Assembly: GCA_046732255.1 (NCBI GenBank) | Contig: JBKPMR010000016.1 | Location: forward strand, 1-64,000 | Length of the DNA: 64,000 nucleotides | Source of the DNA: DATBLE01 sp046732255 | Lineage (GTDB): Bacteria; Actinomycetota; Thermoleophilia; Gaiellales; Gaiellaceae | Reading direction: 5' to 3' | Part shown: positions 1-8,730 of the stretch, piece by piece | How positions within the stretch are numbered: position 1 is the first letter of the stretch | Layout of the letters: each line of letters starts with the position of its first letter | Program-made: the position numbers and the translations under genes | The notes under the pieces: model-generated | What the model saw: only the letters and a program-made list of their open reading frames with translations | Database searches by the model: none | Told to the model about the DNA's origin: nothing

Positions 1-1127
1 CCGACCCCGTAGAGGACGAATCCGGCGTCGATCGAGGACAGCGCCCCGCCCGCGGCCGTCGCACTCGCCAGTGCGCCGCCGAGATGACGGATCTCGACCG
101 AGAGGAGGGGCGAGTCCGAGCCCGCGCCGGCGACCTCGAGAAGCGCATCGACCGCATCGGCCGGAAGCGCCGACAGCAGCATGCCGTCGCCGGCACCGGG
201 TACCGGTTGCGGCGGATCCATGTGCAGCTCGCTCAGGCCGTCCACTCGGATCGTGGCGAGCGTGTCTCGCTCCGGGCCGAGGTCGCGCAGCGGCTGTAGC
301 AGGGCCGCGCCGTCGGCTTCCGGCCCGCAGTATGCGGCCTCGACGAGCACGAACGCGCGGCCGCGGAATTCCTCTGGGACATCCGGAATCGGTGGGAACC
401 GTAAGAGGCGGCCGAGTGAGGTGAGCTCGTGTGGTGCACCGGCGACGAGGTCGCTCCACGCGTGGAGAATCTCTGCGGCCCACTCCATAGGCCAGAACAG
501 CGCGCCCGCATAGACCTCTCGAATCGGGTAGAGCGTGAACTCGAGCGCCGTCACGATCGCGAAGCTGCCGCCGCCGCCGCGCACGGCCCAGAAGAGATCG
601 GGCTCGGTGTCGGAGTCGGCGCGGACCACTCGGCCGTCTGCGGTCACCGCCTCGACGGCGAGCACGCTGTTGCAGGCGAGGCCGTGGCGACGTGCAAGCC
701 AGCCTATCCCCCCGCCGAGCGTGTACCCGACCACGCCGACATCCTTTGCCGATCCCGCCAGGGCGGCCAGCCCGTGCTCGGCTGCGCCGGGCACGACGTC
801 GCCCCAGATCGCACCGGCCTGGACACGAGCCCGCTGGTTCGGCTCGTCGATCTCGACGCCGCGGAGGCGCGAGGTCTTGACGAGAATCGTCCGCTCGAGC
901 GACCCCATCGGCGCAGCACTGTGTCCCGTTGCCTGCGGGGCGAGCCGCCATCCTCGCTCGCGGGTCGCCTCGATCACCGCGACGACGTCTTCGGCCGACT
1001 CGGGGAAGGCGACCGCGACGGGGCGCTGGTCGACGGCGAGGTTCCAGGCCTGCCGCGCGGCGTCCCAACCGCGATCGCCGGGCACCGCAATCTCGCTGGC
1101 CACGCTCTTCCGAAGATCCTGGATCAA
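1..1127 (-). CDS. FAD-binding oxidoreductase (PCMH/BBE-like), C-terminus beyond window
   Basis: Flavoprotein of the PCMH-type FAD-binding fold; family members oxidise alcohols, sugars or secondary metabolites and usually reoxidise with O2. The visible 375 residues include the flavin-attachment loop ATGHS (His about residue 69), the glycine-rich LGGGIGWLARRHG segment (about 137-149) and DLFWAVRGGGGSFAIVT, all hallmarks of the family. The loop where berberine-bridge enzymes carry a second flavin-linking Cys reads GSAKDVG here, so only a single His linkage is expected. The start is probably TTG at 1127, overlapping the upstream stop by four bases (TTGA); GTG at 1103 preceded by GGAAG is an alternative. 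The gene runs off the left edge, so its C-terminal substrate domain is incomplete. Substrate unknown. Confidence 0.85.
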   Translation of the reverse strand, partial: MIQDLRKSVASEIAVPGDRGWDAARQAWNLAVDQRPVAVAFPESAEDVVAVIEATRERGWRLAPQATGHSAAPMGSLERTILVKTSRLRGVEIDEPNQRARVQAGAIWGDVVPGAAEHGLAALAGSAKDVGVVGYTLGGGIGWLARRHGLACNSVLAVEAVTADGRVVRADSDTEPDLFWAVRGGGGSFAIVTALEFTLYPIREVYAGALFWPMEWAAEILHAWSDLVAGAPHELTSLGRLLRFPPIPDVPEEFRGRAFVLVEAAYCGPEADGAALLQPLRDLGPERDTLATIRVDGLSELHMDPPQPVPGAGDGMLLSALPADAVDALLEVAGAGSDSPLLSVEIRHLGGALASATAAGGALSSIDAGFVLYGV

Positions 1128-1543
1128 CTCACGGCTTTCTTCACGAGCGCGCCGATCCTGGCCTCGTCCGCCTTGGTCAGCGACTTGATCGCGTACGCGA
1201 CCGGCCACATCGAGCCGTCGTCGAGGTTCGCGCTGTCGTTGAAGCCGATCATCGCGTACCGCTCCTTGAACTTCGTCGCGTTTCGGAAGAAGCAGACGAC
1301 CTTGCCGTCCTTGTTGGCGTACGCAGGCATCCCATACCAGGTCTTCGGCGAGAGCTCGGGGGCGGTCTTCTTGACGATCGAGTGAAGTCGCTCGCCGATC
1401 GCGCGATCCTCTGGCGTCATCGCGTCGAGCGCCTCGCGCACGGCGCTCTCTCCGTCGGCGGCCGCCTTCAGTTCTTTGGCTCGCGCTCTCATCGCGGCCT
1501 TCTCCTCGGCCGTGAATCCGTCCTTCTTCTTCGTTGGGCTCAC
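1124..1543 (-). CDS. DUF1801 (YdhG-like) domain protein
   Basis: A 139-residue cytosolic protein matching the DUF1801 family: a charged N-terminus (SPTKKKDGFTAEEKAAM) and the core PELSPKTWYGMPAYANKDGKVVCFF followed here in pieces by KFKERYAMIGF and a SLTKADEARI tail. The family has no firmly established biochemical role. GTG at 1543 is chosen because GAAAGGAG stands six bases upstream; the open frame continues further 5' but with arginine-rich shadow sequence. It overlaps the following flavoprotein gene by four bases, so the two are probably cotranscribed. Confidence 0.8.
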   Translation of the reverse strand: MSPTKKKDGFTAEEKAAMRARAKELKAAADGESAVREALDAMTPEDRAIGERLHSIVKKTAPELSPKTWYGMPAYANKDGKVVCFFRNATKFKERYAMIGFNDSANLDDGSMWPVAYAIKSLTKADEARIGALVKKAVS

Positions 1544-1696
1544 GTTGCTCCTTTCGTCCGCTCGACGAGTGCGCAGGCGGCCGGCGATCGACCGACCCCG
1601 CGTCATTCGCTCGGCCCCCAGGCGAATATACTCGGCAACCGCGGCCGCTCTATTGCCCCCGAGCGCCGATCTGGGGGCCGCGTGAACGGAGGCGTC

Positions 1697-2347
1697 ATGA
1701 AGCTCAGCGACTTCGAGCGAAGCGGCGACAAGGCCCACCGTCGCTTCTTGACCGAAGTGAAAGACGTGAGCGGCGACGAGAACTTCGAGCTGACGGTCGC
1801 GGGTCCCGAGGCGCTGGTTCACCAGGTTCTCGCGGACGCGACGATCGAGCTCACGATCGACTCGGCGCAGTCGCACAAAGACCTGAAGAAGCGATTCGAC
1901 GAGCTCCGCGCCGAGCACCGCAAGCAGACGTGGTCGCTGGCCGGGCTCGAGCAGGTGGACGAGCTTTTCAAGCCGGAACCGGCGCCCCCCAAGCGCGAGA
2001 CGAGCGTCCTGGCGGCCGTCCGGCCGGTGAGCGGCGAAGGGACGCCGTTCGCGATTTCGGTCGGAGGGTTCACGGTCCCCGCAGGCGTGACCGTCTTCTT
2101 CTTCGGGTCGTGGGTCTTGTTCGCGAACGGCGCCGTGCTCCCGCTCACGGGTGACCAGGATCTCAACTTGCGTCTCTTCTCGACGACCGGGCCGGTCGTG
2201 TCCAAATCGCTTGCCGGGGGAACCTCGCTGGACTTCGTCTGGTTCACACTCCCGTCTACGTTCGGGCCGCTTCCGTTCCTGCCGGTCTTCGAGGTCATCG
2301 GCTTCGCGACGGGTGTCTGCTCGACCTTCTCGGCGACCGGGGCTTGA
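1697..2347 (+). CDS. hypothetical protein, 216 aa
   Basis: I do not recognise this protein. ATG at 1697 is set by GGAGG four bases upstream (1688-1692). The N-terminal half (about 1-110) is charged and probably helical; the C-terminal half (about 115-216) is rich in Val, Phe, Thr and Gly with alternating hydrophobic residues (FAISVGGFTVPAGVTVFFFG), suggesting a beta-sandwich rather than membrane helices. It is followed after 45 bases by another unknown gene on the same strand, so they may act together. No signal peptide and no catalytic motif is visible. Confidence 0.6.
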   Translation: MKLSDFERSGDKAHRRFLTEVKDVSGDENFELTVAGPEALVHQVLADATIELTIDSAQSHKDLKKRFDELRAEHRKQTWSLAGLEQVDELFKPEPAPPKRETSVLAAVRPVSGEGTPFAISVGGFTVPAGVTVFFFGSWVLFANGAVLPLTGDQDLNLRLFSTTGPVVSKSLAGGTSLDFVWFTLPSTFGPLPFLPVFEVIGFATGVCSTFSATGA

Positions 2348-2392
2348 CGGAGCCGACTTGAGCTAGCGCGCGTGCGAGCCTAGCCGTCCGTC

Positions 2393-4963
2393 ATGGCAAC
2401 GCCGGAGGAGCATTTCGTGCGGTACGGAAGGCTGCGCGCCCAGCTCCTGGCACGGCACTTCGCGTACAGCCGCCACCGGCGCGTGAACTTCCTCGCACTC
2501 TGGGACTGGCTCCTGGAGCCGGCACCGGGGCTCGGAACCAATGCAGCCGAGCAGGAGGAGCTCAAACGCTGGAACGTGATCGTCCACGGACGCGAGAACC
2601 CGCTCGCGTACTCCGCGCAGCTCGTCGCGTTCCTCTCGGCAGAGCACGCTCTGGGCCACGTCAAGGCACGGCCCATCGTCGATCTGGCTTTGGACGCGTT
2701 CGAGACGCTCTACAAGTTCGACGGAGACTTCGCCGGCTACCCGACGCGCTGGGACGCGCGCACGTCTGCGCAAGACGAAGGCGTCGATCCGCTCGACCGT
2801 GTCGGCGACTTTCTCGTCGGAGCGGACGGCGAGTACCTCTACTCGATTCCGACGACCGATCCGCGGCACGTCCCGTTGAGGAGCCCGTCGCATCTGCGCG
2901 CGCTGAAGACGACGCGGCAAGAGGACGAGTACGAGGAGCGCTGGAACGCGTACAAGAGCCGCTATCGGAGCTCCGAGCTCTCGATGGACGAGCTCGCCGG
3001 GCTGGTCGGCGCGTACGCGATCGCATTTCGCCTCGTCGACGTTCCCGGTACGCGGAGCAAGATCCGATCGCAGGTGGACAAGCTCGGCGACTACCTCGCC
3101 GACCACGGCTACCTGCTCGTCCGACCTGCAGGGGGATTCACGGCGCGAGGCGCGACGGGAGCGTTGCCCTCGTACGAGTACCCGATCGTCAACGCCTTCT
3201 TCGACATCACGGGCACGGACTTCGCCTCCCGCATCGACTTCATGGGCGCGCTCGACCAGGCGGGCTACCTGGCCATGCTCAAGGCGCCGATCCTCGAGTT
3301 CCAGGTCGGCGGCATCGTCGCCCTCGCCACCGGCATTCCCCAGGCATTGGCCGTGGGGACACTCGGGCTCGTGCAGGCCGTGGCGGGAATGCTCGGCATC
3401 CCCGTCACTGCGCCGCTCGTGCTGGGAGGAGCCGCCCTTGGCCAGGTGTTGTCCCAGATCGCGGACCGGATCGGAATCCAGAACGTGTTGCGCGCGCTGG
3501 CGCTCTACGTCCACAGCGACTGCTTCGACGTCTGGAGCGACGGCGAGGCAGGCGAGGTCGCACTGGCCTCGGTCTTCAAGGAGTTCCCCCGCCCCGAGCG
3601 CTTCCGTCTGTACACGCGCGGCTTGTCGCTCGGATTCGGAGGCTACTCGGTGTACCACCTGCCCCCGCTCGCCCTGTCGGCGGTCGACGGCACCGACACC
3701 GCCGTCGGCGATTTCTACTGGGACGTCGTCGGGGGCTGGCGCGCGGCGCCGCCGACGAAGAAAGGGTTCTCGGAGGTGAGCCAGAGCCCGTTCACGTCCG
3801 TTCTGGCGCTTCTCCACTCCGACGCGGCGGGCGACGCGGAGCGGACGGCCGAGGAGGTCAAGCTCGTGGAACTGCTCGACGCCGCCTACGACAGCATGGG
3901 CGACGACCTGCCCGCTGAGGCCAACGACGAGCAGGAGGACCTCGGATCGTCCGAGCGCACCAACGCGATCGACCCCGGCGCGCACGCGCTCAACTACCTG
4001 GCCGCGGTCGCGCTCGCCTGGCTCTACGAGAAGCGTCGCCGGGACGCGGGGACGCCCGTCGAGACCGACCGCTTCCCCGTCGCGCCGGACGCGACTCGTT
4101 TCGCCGAATGGCCCACCCCGACGATGCCCGGCTACGTCGTCAATCGACTCGAGCACGTGCGACGCGCGGTAACGGTGCTTCCTCCGGCGCCGGGGCCGGT
4201 GCCGGTGCCGGACGACGAGCTGATCGACCTGTTCTCGGCGCGTGTCTCGACGCAGGTGGCGCTTCCGCTCCAGCCGATCCTGCCGGCCGCCACCGCGAAC
4301 TTCCTCGGTGAGGTCAAGGTCACGGTGCGCGAGTCGGACCGCGACGTCTACACGGGCATCGACCTGCAGGACAACGACGAGTTCGCGATCTCTGCGACCG
4401 GTCAGATTCGCGGTGCCCCGCTGGCCGGTCTGAGCGGGCCCGACGGATGGGCGGAGGTTGCCGACCACCCCGGCTGGCCGCTGCACGCCGGGCTCGACCC
4501 GTCCGCCCACAAGTTCGCGCTGCTCGGCTCGCTCGGCGGCTACTTTCTCGCCGGCATCGACTTTCCGAGAACGCGCTTCCTTCACTCCGAGACGTTGCCC
4601 CTCTACCTCCGCATCAACGACAGCGCGCCCGGCGACGGAGCCGGCGAGTTCGAGGTCACGATCAAGCTGTGGGGCACGTCGAGGCCCAATCCGATCTGGA
4701 GGCCGGGAACCGACGTCAGCTGCGTGCTGCGCGAGCCCGGCTCACGCCGGATCGCCGGCCTCGGCGGCGACAACCCGGATGGCTCGAGCTGGAGGCTTCC
4801 GCTCGACCTCGCGATTCGATTCATCGACGGCGGGCACGTCTTCCGCGTCGGCCAAGCGTCGGTGGGTGTCGGTCAGACGCGCGGAGGACGGCTCTACCTC
4901 AGGACGACGCGAAACAAGCTGCGCTCGGACAACCTGGGCAGGCTCCCGACCTGCTCTGCCTAG
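2393..4963 (+). CDS. large protein of unknown function with LecA/PA-IL-like C-terminal domain
   Basis: An 856-residue protein with no signal peptide. Residues 1-290 are helical and charged with no recognised motif. Residues about 290-365 form a hydrophobic Gly/Ala-rich stretch (GIVALATGIPQALAVG, APLVLGGAALGQVLSQI) that could be buried helices or membrane-associating. Residues about 640-770 resemble the PA-IL/LecA lectin fold: a VYTGIDLQDNDEFAI turn, SGPDGW, FALLGSLGGYFLAGI and LYLRINDSAPGDGAGEFEV follow the order of the Ca-binding, galactose-binding beta-sandwich. Sugar binding is inference. The start ATG lacks a clear Shine-Dalgarno sequence. The next gene begins 11 bases downstream on the same strand. 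Confidence 0.6.
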   Translation: MATPEEHFVRYGRLRAQLLARHFAYSRHRRVNFLALWDWLLEPAPGLGTNAAEQEELKRWNVIVHGRENPLAYSAQLVAFLSAEHALGHVKARPIVDLALDAFETLYKFDGDFAGYPTRWDARTSAQDEGVDPLDRVGDFLVGADGEYLYSIPTTDPRHVPLRSPSHLRALKTTRQEDEYEERWNAYKSRYRSSELSMDELAGLVGAYAIAFRLVDVPGTRSKIRSQVDKLGDYLADHGYLLVRPAGGFTARGATGALPSYEYPIVNAFFDITGTDFASRIDFMGALDQAGYLAMLKAPILEFQVGGIVALATGIPQALAVGTLGLVQAVAGMLGIPVTAPLVLGGAALGQVLSQIADRIGIQNVLRALALYVHSDCFDVWSDGEAGEVALASVFKEFPRPERFRLYTRGLSLGFGGYSVYHLPPLALSAVDGTDTAVGDFYWDVVGGWRAAPPTKKGFSEVSQSPFTSVLALLHSDAAGDAERTAEEVKLVELLDAAYDSMGDDLPAEANDEQEDLGSSERTNAIDPGAHALNYLAAVALAWLYEKRRRDAGTPVETDRFPVAPDATRFAEWPTPTMPGYVVNRLEHVRRAVTVLPPAPGPVPVPDDELIDLFSARVSTQVALPLQPILPAATANFLGEVKVTVRESDRDVYTGIDLQDNDEFAISATGQIRGAPLAGLSGPDGWAEVADHPGWPLHAGLDPSAHKFALLGSLGGYFLAGIDFPRTRFLHSETLPLYLRINDSAPGDGAGEFEVTIKLWGTSRPNPIWRPGTDVSCVLREPGSRRIAGLGGDNPDGSSWRLPLDLAIRFIDGGHVFRVGQASVGVGQTRGGRLYLRTTRNKLRSDNLGRLPTCSA

Positions 4964-4974
4964 GCTCGCGGCAG

Positions 4975-5583
4975 GTGACGACGAGTTCGATTCCGCCGGT
5001 CGGGCTTCGAAACGGCATCGAGATCGGAGATCCGCTGCAGATCGTGCTCGGCTTCCTCGAGGCCTGGCGTTTCGAGGCGGGCGATCTGTCGGCGACGTTC
5101 CAGGAGTCGGACCTCAGGCTGGCGAACCGGGGCGGCGCCCGCATCTCGACGGTCGAGATCGAGGCGATCCTGGAGCGGCGCCGCGCCATCGAGCGTGCTC
5201 TGCGGGCGATCGATCCCGGCGCTTCGCTCGCCGGAGCGGCGAGCTCGGTGCCGTGGCCGCCGCTGAGGCAGCTCTTCGACGCGTTCGCGGAGGTCCGTGG
5301 GGTCGGCTTCTCGAAGGTGACGAAGGCGCTGCACCCGAAGCGTCCCGCGCTGATCCCGATGCTCGACAGCGTCGTCCAGAGGTATCTCGCGGATGACGAC
5401 CTCGGCCCGCAGGCTCCGTTCGGAGAGCGCGCGGCGGGACTCGTGCGCGGCTACAAACGCGACCTGGACCAAAACCGGCAGGCACTGCGAGCGATCCGCC
5501 GGGAGCTGGCGAGACGCGGTTACGGTCTGACCGAGGTGCGAATCCTCGATCTCCTGATCTGGTCCGTCGAGGCGGTCGCCTGA
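4975..5583 (+). CDS. DUF6308-like protein (helix-hairpin-helix-like core)
   Basis: A 202-residue protein read from GTG 4975. It carries the segment GVGFSKVTKALHPKRPALIPMLD in two parts (GVGFSKVTKALH at about 107-118, KRPALIPMLDSVV at about 120-132), which resembles the actinobacterial DUF6308 family and a helix-hairpin-helix glycosylase-like core with a downstream Asp. The C-terminus is helical. No enzyme activity has been shown for the family as far as I know. It follows the 856-residue gene by 11 bases, and its end is five bases from the convergent flavoprotein gene. Confidence 0.55.
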   Translation: MTTSSIPPVGLRNGIEIGDPLQIVLGFLEAWRFEAGDLSATFQESDLRLANRGGARISTVEIEAILERRRAIERALRAIDPGASLAGAASSVPWPPLRQLFDAFAEVRGVGFSKVTKALHPKRPALIPMLDSVVQRYLADDDLGPQAPFGERAAGLVRGYKRDLDQNRQALRAIRRELARRGYGLTEVRILDLLIWSVEAVA

Positions 5584-5588
5584 CCGCT

Positions 5589-6914
5589 CTAGCGAGCGTT
5601 TGCGGGCGGAAGTGACTGGTGGAACCGGAACGCGTCGTCGGGGTCGTATCGTGCCTTGACGCGCGCGAGGCGCTCGTAGTTGGCGCCGTAGTAGGCGCGC
5701 GCCCAGTCGGTGAGGTCCGGGTCGGGGAAGTTCGGGAAGACGCCGCCCGACCCATGCGGATGGACGAGCGACCACGAGCGGGCCGCCCAGTCGCGGGCGG
5801 CGTCTCGCTCGTGCGCCGGTGCATCCGCGTCGAGCACGGCCGCGTGCTTGAGCAGGAAGCGCTCGCTGCGGTGAGCGAAGGCGGTCGCGTCGGCGGCCGT
5901 CCGGTTGTACGCGCCGCCCCACGGCGTGAAGTCGAGCTCGCGGGCCTGCCCCGACACTCGCCCGGCTGCGAGCGCGCCGACCAGTGCGGCGATCGCGTCT
6001 GGTGGTAGCGGCCCGCGGAAGAACTCCGACTTGCTGAACATCAGGCTAGGTCGCGACGGGTCGTCCTGGCCCTCGGCGCCCGGCGCGTGCTCGGCGAGGA
6101 AGCTCTTCGCGTTTCCGTGGGACATCTGCTCGACGGTGGCCGAGATCGGCTCGGCTCCGAGACTCACGATCAGCTCGTCGAGCGTGCCCGCGGTCTCGGT
6201 CTTCGTGGCCAGCATCGCACCGAAGAGCGTGACGACCGGTTCCACGAGACTGCCTGGAGCGTTGAGGAGCAGGCTCGCGGCGAGCCCGTCCAGCGCATCT
6301 GGCGCCCACTCCTGCCAGCGCTCGACCGCCGTCGCTGCGTGCGGGTAGAGCCAGACCAGCTTGAAGCACGTGAGCTCGTCGGCCGGAACCGTCCTGAACC
6401 GAAAGCTGGTGACGATCCCGAGCTGGCCGCCGCCCGCCCCGCGCAGCGCCCAGAAGAGGTCCGCCTCGCGCTGCTCGTCGCAATCGACGATCCGACCGTC
6501 CGCCAGCACGACCTCCGCCCCGACGAGCCGGTCGCAGGTCAGCCCGTACCGGCGACCGAGAATGCCCAGCCCACCGCCGAGGGTCAAGCCCGCGATGCCA
6601 ACCGACGGGCAGGCACCGGCGGCGATCGTGAGACCCTGCTCGTCGAGCCGTTCGTAGATGTCGCCGAGCAGCGCTCCGGCCTCCACGGTGACCACGCCGG
6701 CGGCGACCGACACGGACCGCATGTCGCTCAGGTCGATGAGGATCCCACGGGTCGACGAGCGCCCGGCGAAGCAGTGCCCGCCGCTCCGTGCGACGACCTC
6801 CGCGCCCGAACGTCGGGCGAACGTGATCGTCGCGGCGACGTCGGCAGGTGTCGAGCAGACGACGACCGCCTCCGGCCGTACGTCCTCGTACTGCGCCCAG
6901 GCGGGCTTGCGCAC
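5589..6914 (-). CDS. FAD-binding oxidoreductase, berberine-bridge type, bicovalent flavin predicted
   Basis: A 441-residue flavoprotein with the complete PCMH FAD domain and a C-terminal berberine-bridge (BBE) segment (NYERLARVKARYDPDDAF near the end). Two flavin-linking residues are present: His47 in RSGGHCFAGRSS and Cys102 in GACPSVGIAGL, the pair that gives 8-alpha-histidyl, 6-S-cysteinyl FAD in this family. It probably oxidises a sugar or small alcohol, reducing O2. GTG 6914 is the first usual start codon, but about 20 homologous-looking residues (AIDGTVVPTDSPGYAL) are encoded in frame just upstream without a standard start, so the true start may be unusual. It follows the VOC gene on the same strand. 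Confidence 0.88.
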   Translation of the reverse strand: MRKPAWAQYEDVRPEAVVVCSTPADVAATITFARRSGAEVVARSGGHCFAGRSSTRGILIDLSDMRSVSVAAGVVTVEAGALLGDIYERLDEQGLTIAAGACPSVGIAGLTLGGGLGILGRRYGLTCDRLVGAEVVLADGRIVDCDEQREADLFWALRGAGGGQLGIVTSFRFRTVPADELTCFKLVWLYPHAATAVERWQEWAPDALDGLAASLLLNAPGSLVEPVVTLFGAMLATKTETAGTLDELIVSLGAEPISATVEQMSHGNAKSFLAEHAPGAEGQDDPSRPSLMFSKSEFFRGPLPPDAIAALVGALAAGRVSGQARELDFTPWGGAYNRTAADATAFAHRSERFLLKHAAVLDADAPAHERDAARDWAARSWSLVHPHGSGGVFPNFPDPDLTDWARAYYGANYERLARVKARYDPDDAFRFHQSLPPANAR

Positions 6915-7002
6915 GAGCGCGTAGCCCGGCGAGTCGGTCGGGACGACGGTCCCGTCGATGGCGGCATCGAGCGCCGCGAGCCCAGGGAGGCCGGAGGCTC
7001 GC

Positions 7003-7866
7003 CTACCCGCCGAGATCCTTGTTCTCCGGCACGAACTGGCTCGCGATGAAGGAAGCGCCCTGCGGGTCGGCGACGACCGTCATCCGCACCCAGGGAGCGT
7101 CGAACGGCGGGACGACGACCGTTCCGCCGAGCTCGGTCGCCTTCGCCGCTGCGGCGTCGGCGTCGTCGACCCCGAAGGTCACGCTCCAGTGTGGGGGCGT
7201 GTGGGGCTGGTCGTCCGCGATCGGGTTGATGCTCGCGACGACGTCCTCGAACCCGGTCGGGCCGCCGACCTCGGCCACCCGCTTGCGCAGGTCCGGATCG
7301 TCGCGCTCGAGATGGTCCCCGTAGCCGGGGAGCGTCCACGCCTCGAACCCGCCCCCGAGTTGCAGCGTCGTCCAGCCGAAGACGGAGCCGTAGAAGGCTT
7401 TCGCGCCGTCCACGTCGCGGGTGTGGAGCCCGTTGAAGTTCAGGGCTCCGTGCTCGTTGACGACGCGCGCGCCCTTGTGGCCCTTCGCCTCCCAGACGCA
7501 GAACGCCGCGCCCTCGGGATCGGTGAAGACCGCCGTGCGGCCCGCGCCCGGGACGTCGAAAGGCTCCCTCACGACGCCCCCGCCGGCGTCGCGCACCTTG
7601 GACGCGGTCTCGTCGGCGCTGTCGACCAGGATGTACGTGTCCCACATCGCCGTCGCCGGCGCGGACTCCGGGATCGAGCCGACGGCGGCAACCTCGCCGC
7701 CGTCCAGCCGGGCGATGAAGTACTTGCCCTTCGACCCCGGCGGCATCACGTTCTCGAACTCCCAGCCGAACAGGCCGGCGTAGAAGTCCAACGCCGCGTC
7801 CGGGTCGGGCTCGCTCACGTCCACCCAGCACGGGACGCCTGGGATGTATCCGTCGCGCTCAGGCAT
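7003..7866 (-). CDS. two-domain VOC (glyoxalase-fold) protein
   Basis: 287 residues containing two vicinal-oxygen-chelate halves, about 8-118 (GVPCWVDVSEPDPDAALDFY...FCVWEAKG) and about 140-275 (NGLHTRDVDGAKAFYGSVFG...GASFIASQFVP). This duplicated layout is like the mycobacterial CFP32-type proteins annotated as glyoxalase/hydroxylase-like; substrates are unknown. ATG 7866 is supported by GGGGAG seven bases upstream. The downstream flavoprotein gene on the same strand follows closely, so the two may share a transcript. Metal-ligand residues are not obviously conserved in both halves, so it may be binding rather than catalytic. Confidence 0.85.
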   Translation of the reverse strand: MPERDGYIPGVPCWVDVSEPDPDAALDFYAGLFGWEFENVMPPGSKGKYFIARLDGGEVAAVGSIPESAPATAMWDTYILVDSADETASKVRDAGGGVVREPFDVPGAGRTAVFTDPEGAAFCVWEAKGHKGARVVNEHGALNFNGLHTRDVDGAKAFYGSVFGWTTLQLGGGFEAWTLPGYGDHLERDDPDLRKRVAEVGGPTGFEDVVASINPIADDQPHTPPHWSVTFGVDDADAAAAKATELGGTVVVPPFDAPWVRMTVVADPQGASFIASQFVPENKDLGG

Positions 7867-7904
7867 CGGCTTCTCCCCTCAGGTCGCTGACAGGTCGGCG
7901 CACG

Positions 7905-8369
7905 CTAGCCAGCCTTCAGGTCAGAATCTGTCCGCAATCGGAGCTCGAGCTCGAGCTGGTCGAGGCACCCGTGCCAGCCCCAGTCCTGGGCGTCGCGGCG
8001 CTCGTCGGTCGAGATGCGGCTGTTGACGAGCCGCACCGTGGTCGATCCGTCGGACTCCGAGAAGGAGAGCTCCATCAGCTGCTCGTTCGCAGGGTCGTCG
8101 CCGAACGTCCAGGTCATCACCAGCAGGCGCGGACGGTCGATGAGCGTGTACTCGCCGCGCGCCTCGATCTCGGAGCCGTCCGGCCTGCGCATCACGACGC
8201 GGACCAGTCCGCCCACCCGGAGGTCGACCTCGGCCTCCGGAGTCTCCCAATCCGAGGCGGGATGAAGCCAGCGGCGCATCACCTCGGGGCTCGTCCAGGC
8301 GTCGAAGACCTCCTCGGCCGAGGCCGCGAAGGTTCGTTCGATGCGCACCATGCGGCCGGTCTCGGTCAC
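7905..8369 (-). CDS. SRPBCC (AHSA1-like START-fold) protein
   Basis: 154 residues of the AHSA1/SRPBCC fold: VRIERTFAASAEEVFDAWTS at the N-terminus, MRRWLHP, the central GEYTLIDRPRLLVMTW and a C-terminal helix GWHGCLDQLELEL. The fold makes a hydrophobic cavity for small ligands. GTG 8369 overlaps the stop of the ArsR gene (GTGA) and has AAGGAG just upstream, showing translational coupling. ArsR-AHSA1 pairs are common in actinobacteria; the pair probably senses and handles a hydrophobic compound, but no ligand is known. Confidence 0.88.
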   Translation of the reverse strand: MTETGRMVRIERTFAASAEEVFDAWTSPEVMRRWLHPASDWETPEAEVDLRVGGLVRVVMRRPDGSEIEARGEYTLIDRPRLLVMTWTFGDDPANEQLMELSFSESDGSTTVRLVNSRISTDERRDAQDWGWHGCLDQLELELRLRTDSDLKAG

Positions 8370-8680
8370 TGCTCCTTCCGTTCCTCCAGGTACTCGCCGA
8401 CGACGTCGAAGAGGCGCTCCCATCGCTCCCGCTGGCGTTCTATCCAATCCTCGGCTTCGGCAAGCGCCTCCGGCCGGAGCGTGAGGCGGTGCGTTCTGCC
8501 CTCGACCACGCGGCTCACGACGCCGGCGTCCTCCAGCAGCTTGAGGTGCCGGGAGATCGTCGGCTTGGAGACCCGGAGGTCGTGCGTTGCCTCTCCGACG
8601 GTCGCCGCTCCGCTGCTGAGGCGTTCCACGATGTCGCGGCGGAGCGGGTGGGCGAGCGCCTTGAACGTATCGTTAGCCAT
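8366..8680 (-). CDS. ArsR-family winged-helix repressor
   Basis: 104 residues with the ArsR/SmtB winged-helix fold: FKALAHPLRRDIVERL, the recognition helix LRVSKPTISRHLKLLEDAGV and the wing VVEGRTHRLTL. No Cys or His cluster of the classical metal sites is visible, so it is probably one of the non-metal ArsR proteins that partner AHSA1 proteins. ATG 8680 is preferred over GTG 8710: a -10-like TACACT lies seven bases upstream (8693-8688 on the minus strand), giving a leaderless transcript. An inverted repeat over the start (8673-8688) could be its own operator. Confidence 0.88.
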   Translation of the reverse strand: MANDTFKALAHPLRRDIVERLSSGAATVGEATHDLRVSKPTISRHLKLLEDAGVVSRVVEGRTHRLTLRPEALAEAEDWIERQRERWERLFDVVGEYLEERKEQ

Positions 8681-8688
8681 TTTGCTAA
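8673..8688. promoter_or_regulatory. candidate ArsR operator (inverted repeat) with leaderless promoter
   Basis: The perfect dyad TTAGC-N6-GCTAA covers the ArsR start codon and ends at the -10-like hexamer TACACT (8693-8688, minus strand). It is an AT-rich island in very GC-rich DNA and lies in the gap between ArsR and the divergent DUF899 gene at 8731. Binding here would block the ArsR promoter and possibly that of the DUF899 operon. Autoregulation is inference from position and symmetry. Confidence 0.45.
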
Positions 8689-8730
8689 GTGTATGGAGAT
8701 GCGCGGACACGGAACGGAGGAGGGACGTCG

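Noticed and set aside
429..1385. 318-codon plus-strand frame near the left edge
   Set aside because: The opposite strand encodes a clear FAD-binding oxidoreductase; the plus frame crosses into the DUF1801 gene and has no motifs.
2363..4585. 740-codon open frame on the minus strand
   Set aside because: It is the antisense shadow of the 856-residue gene; the product is Arg/Glu/Val-rich with no domain pattern, as expected opposite GC-rich codons.
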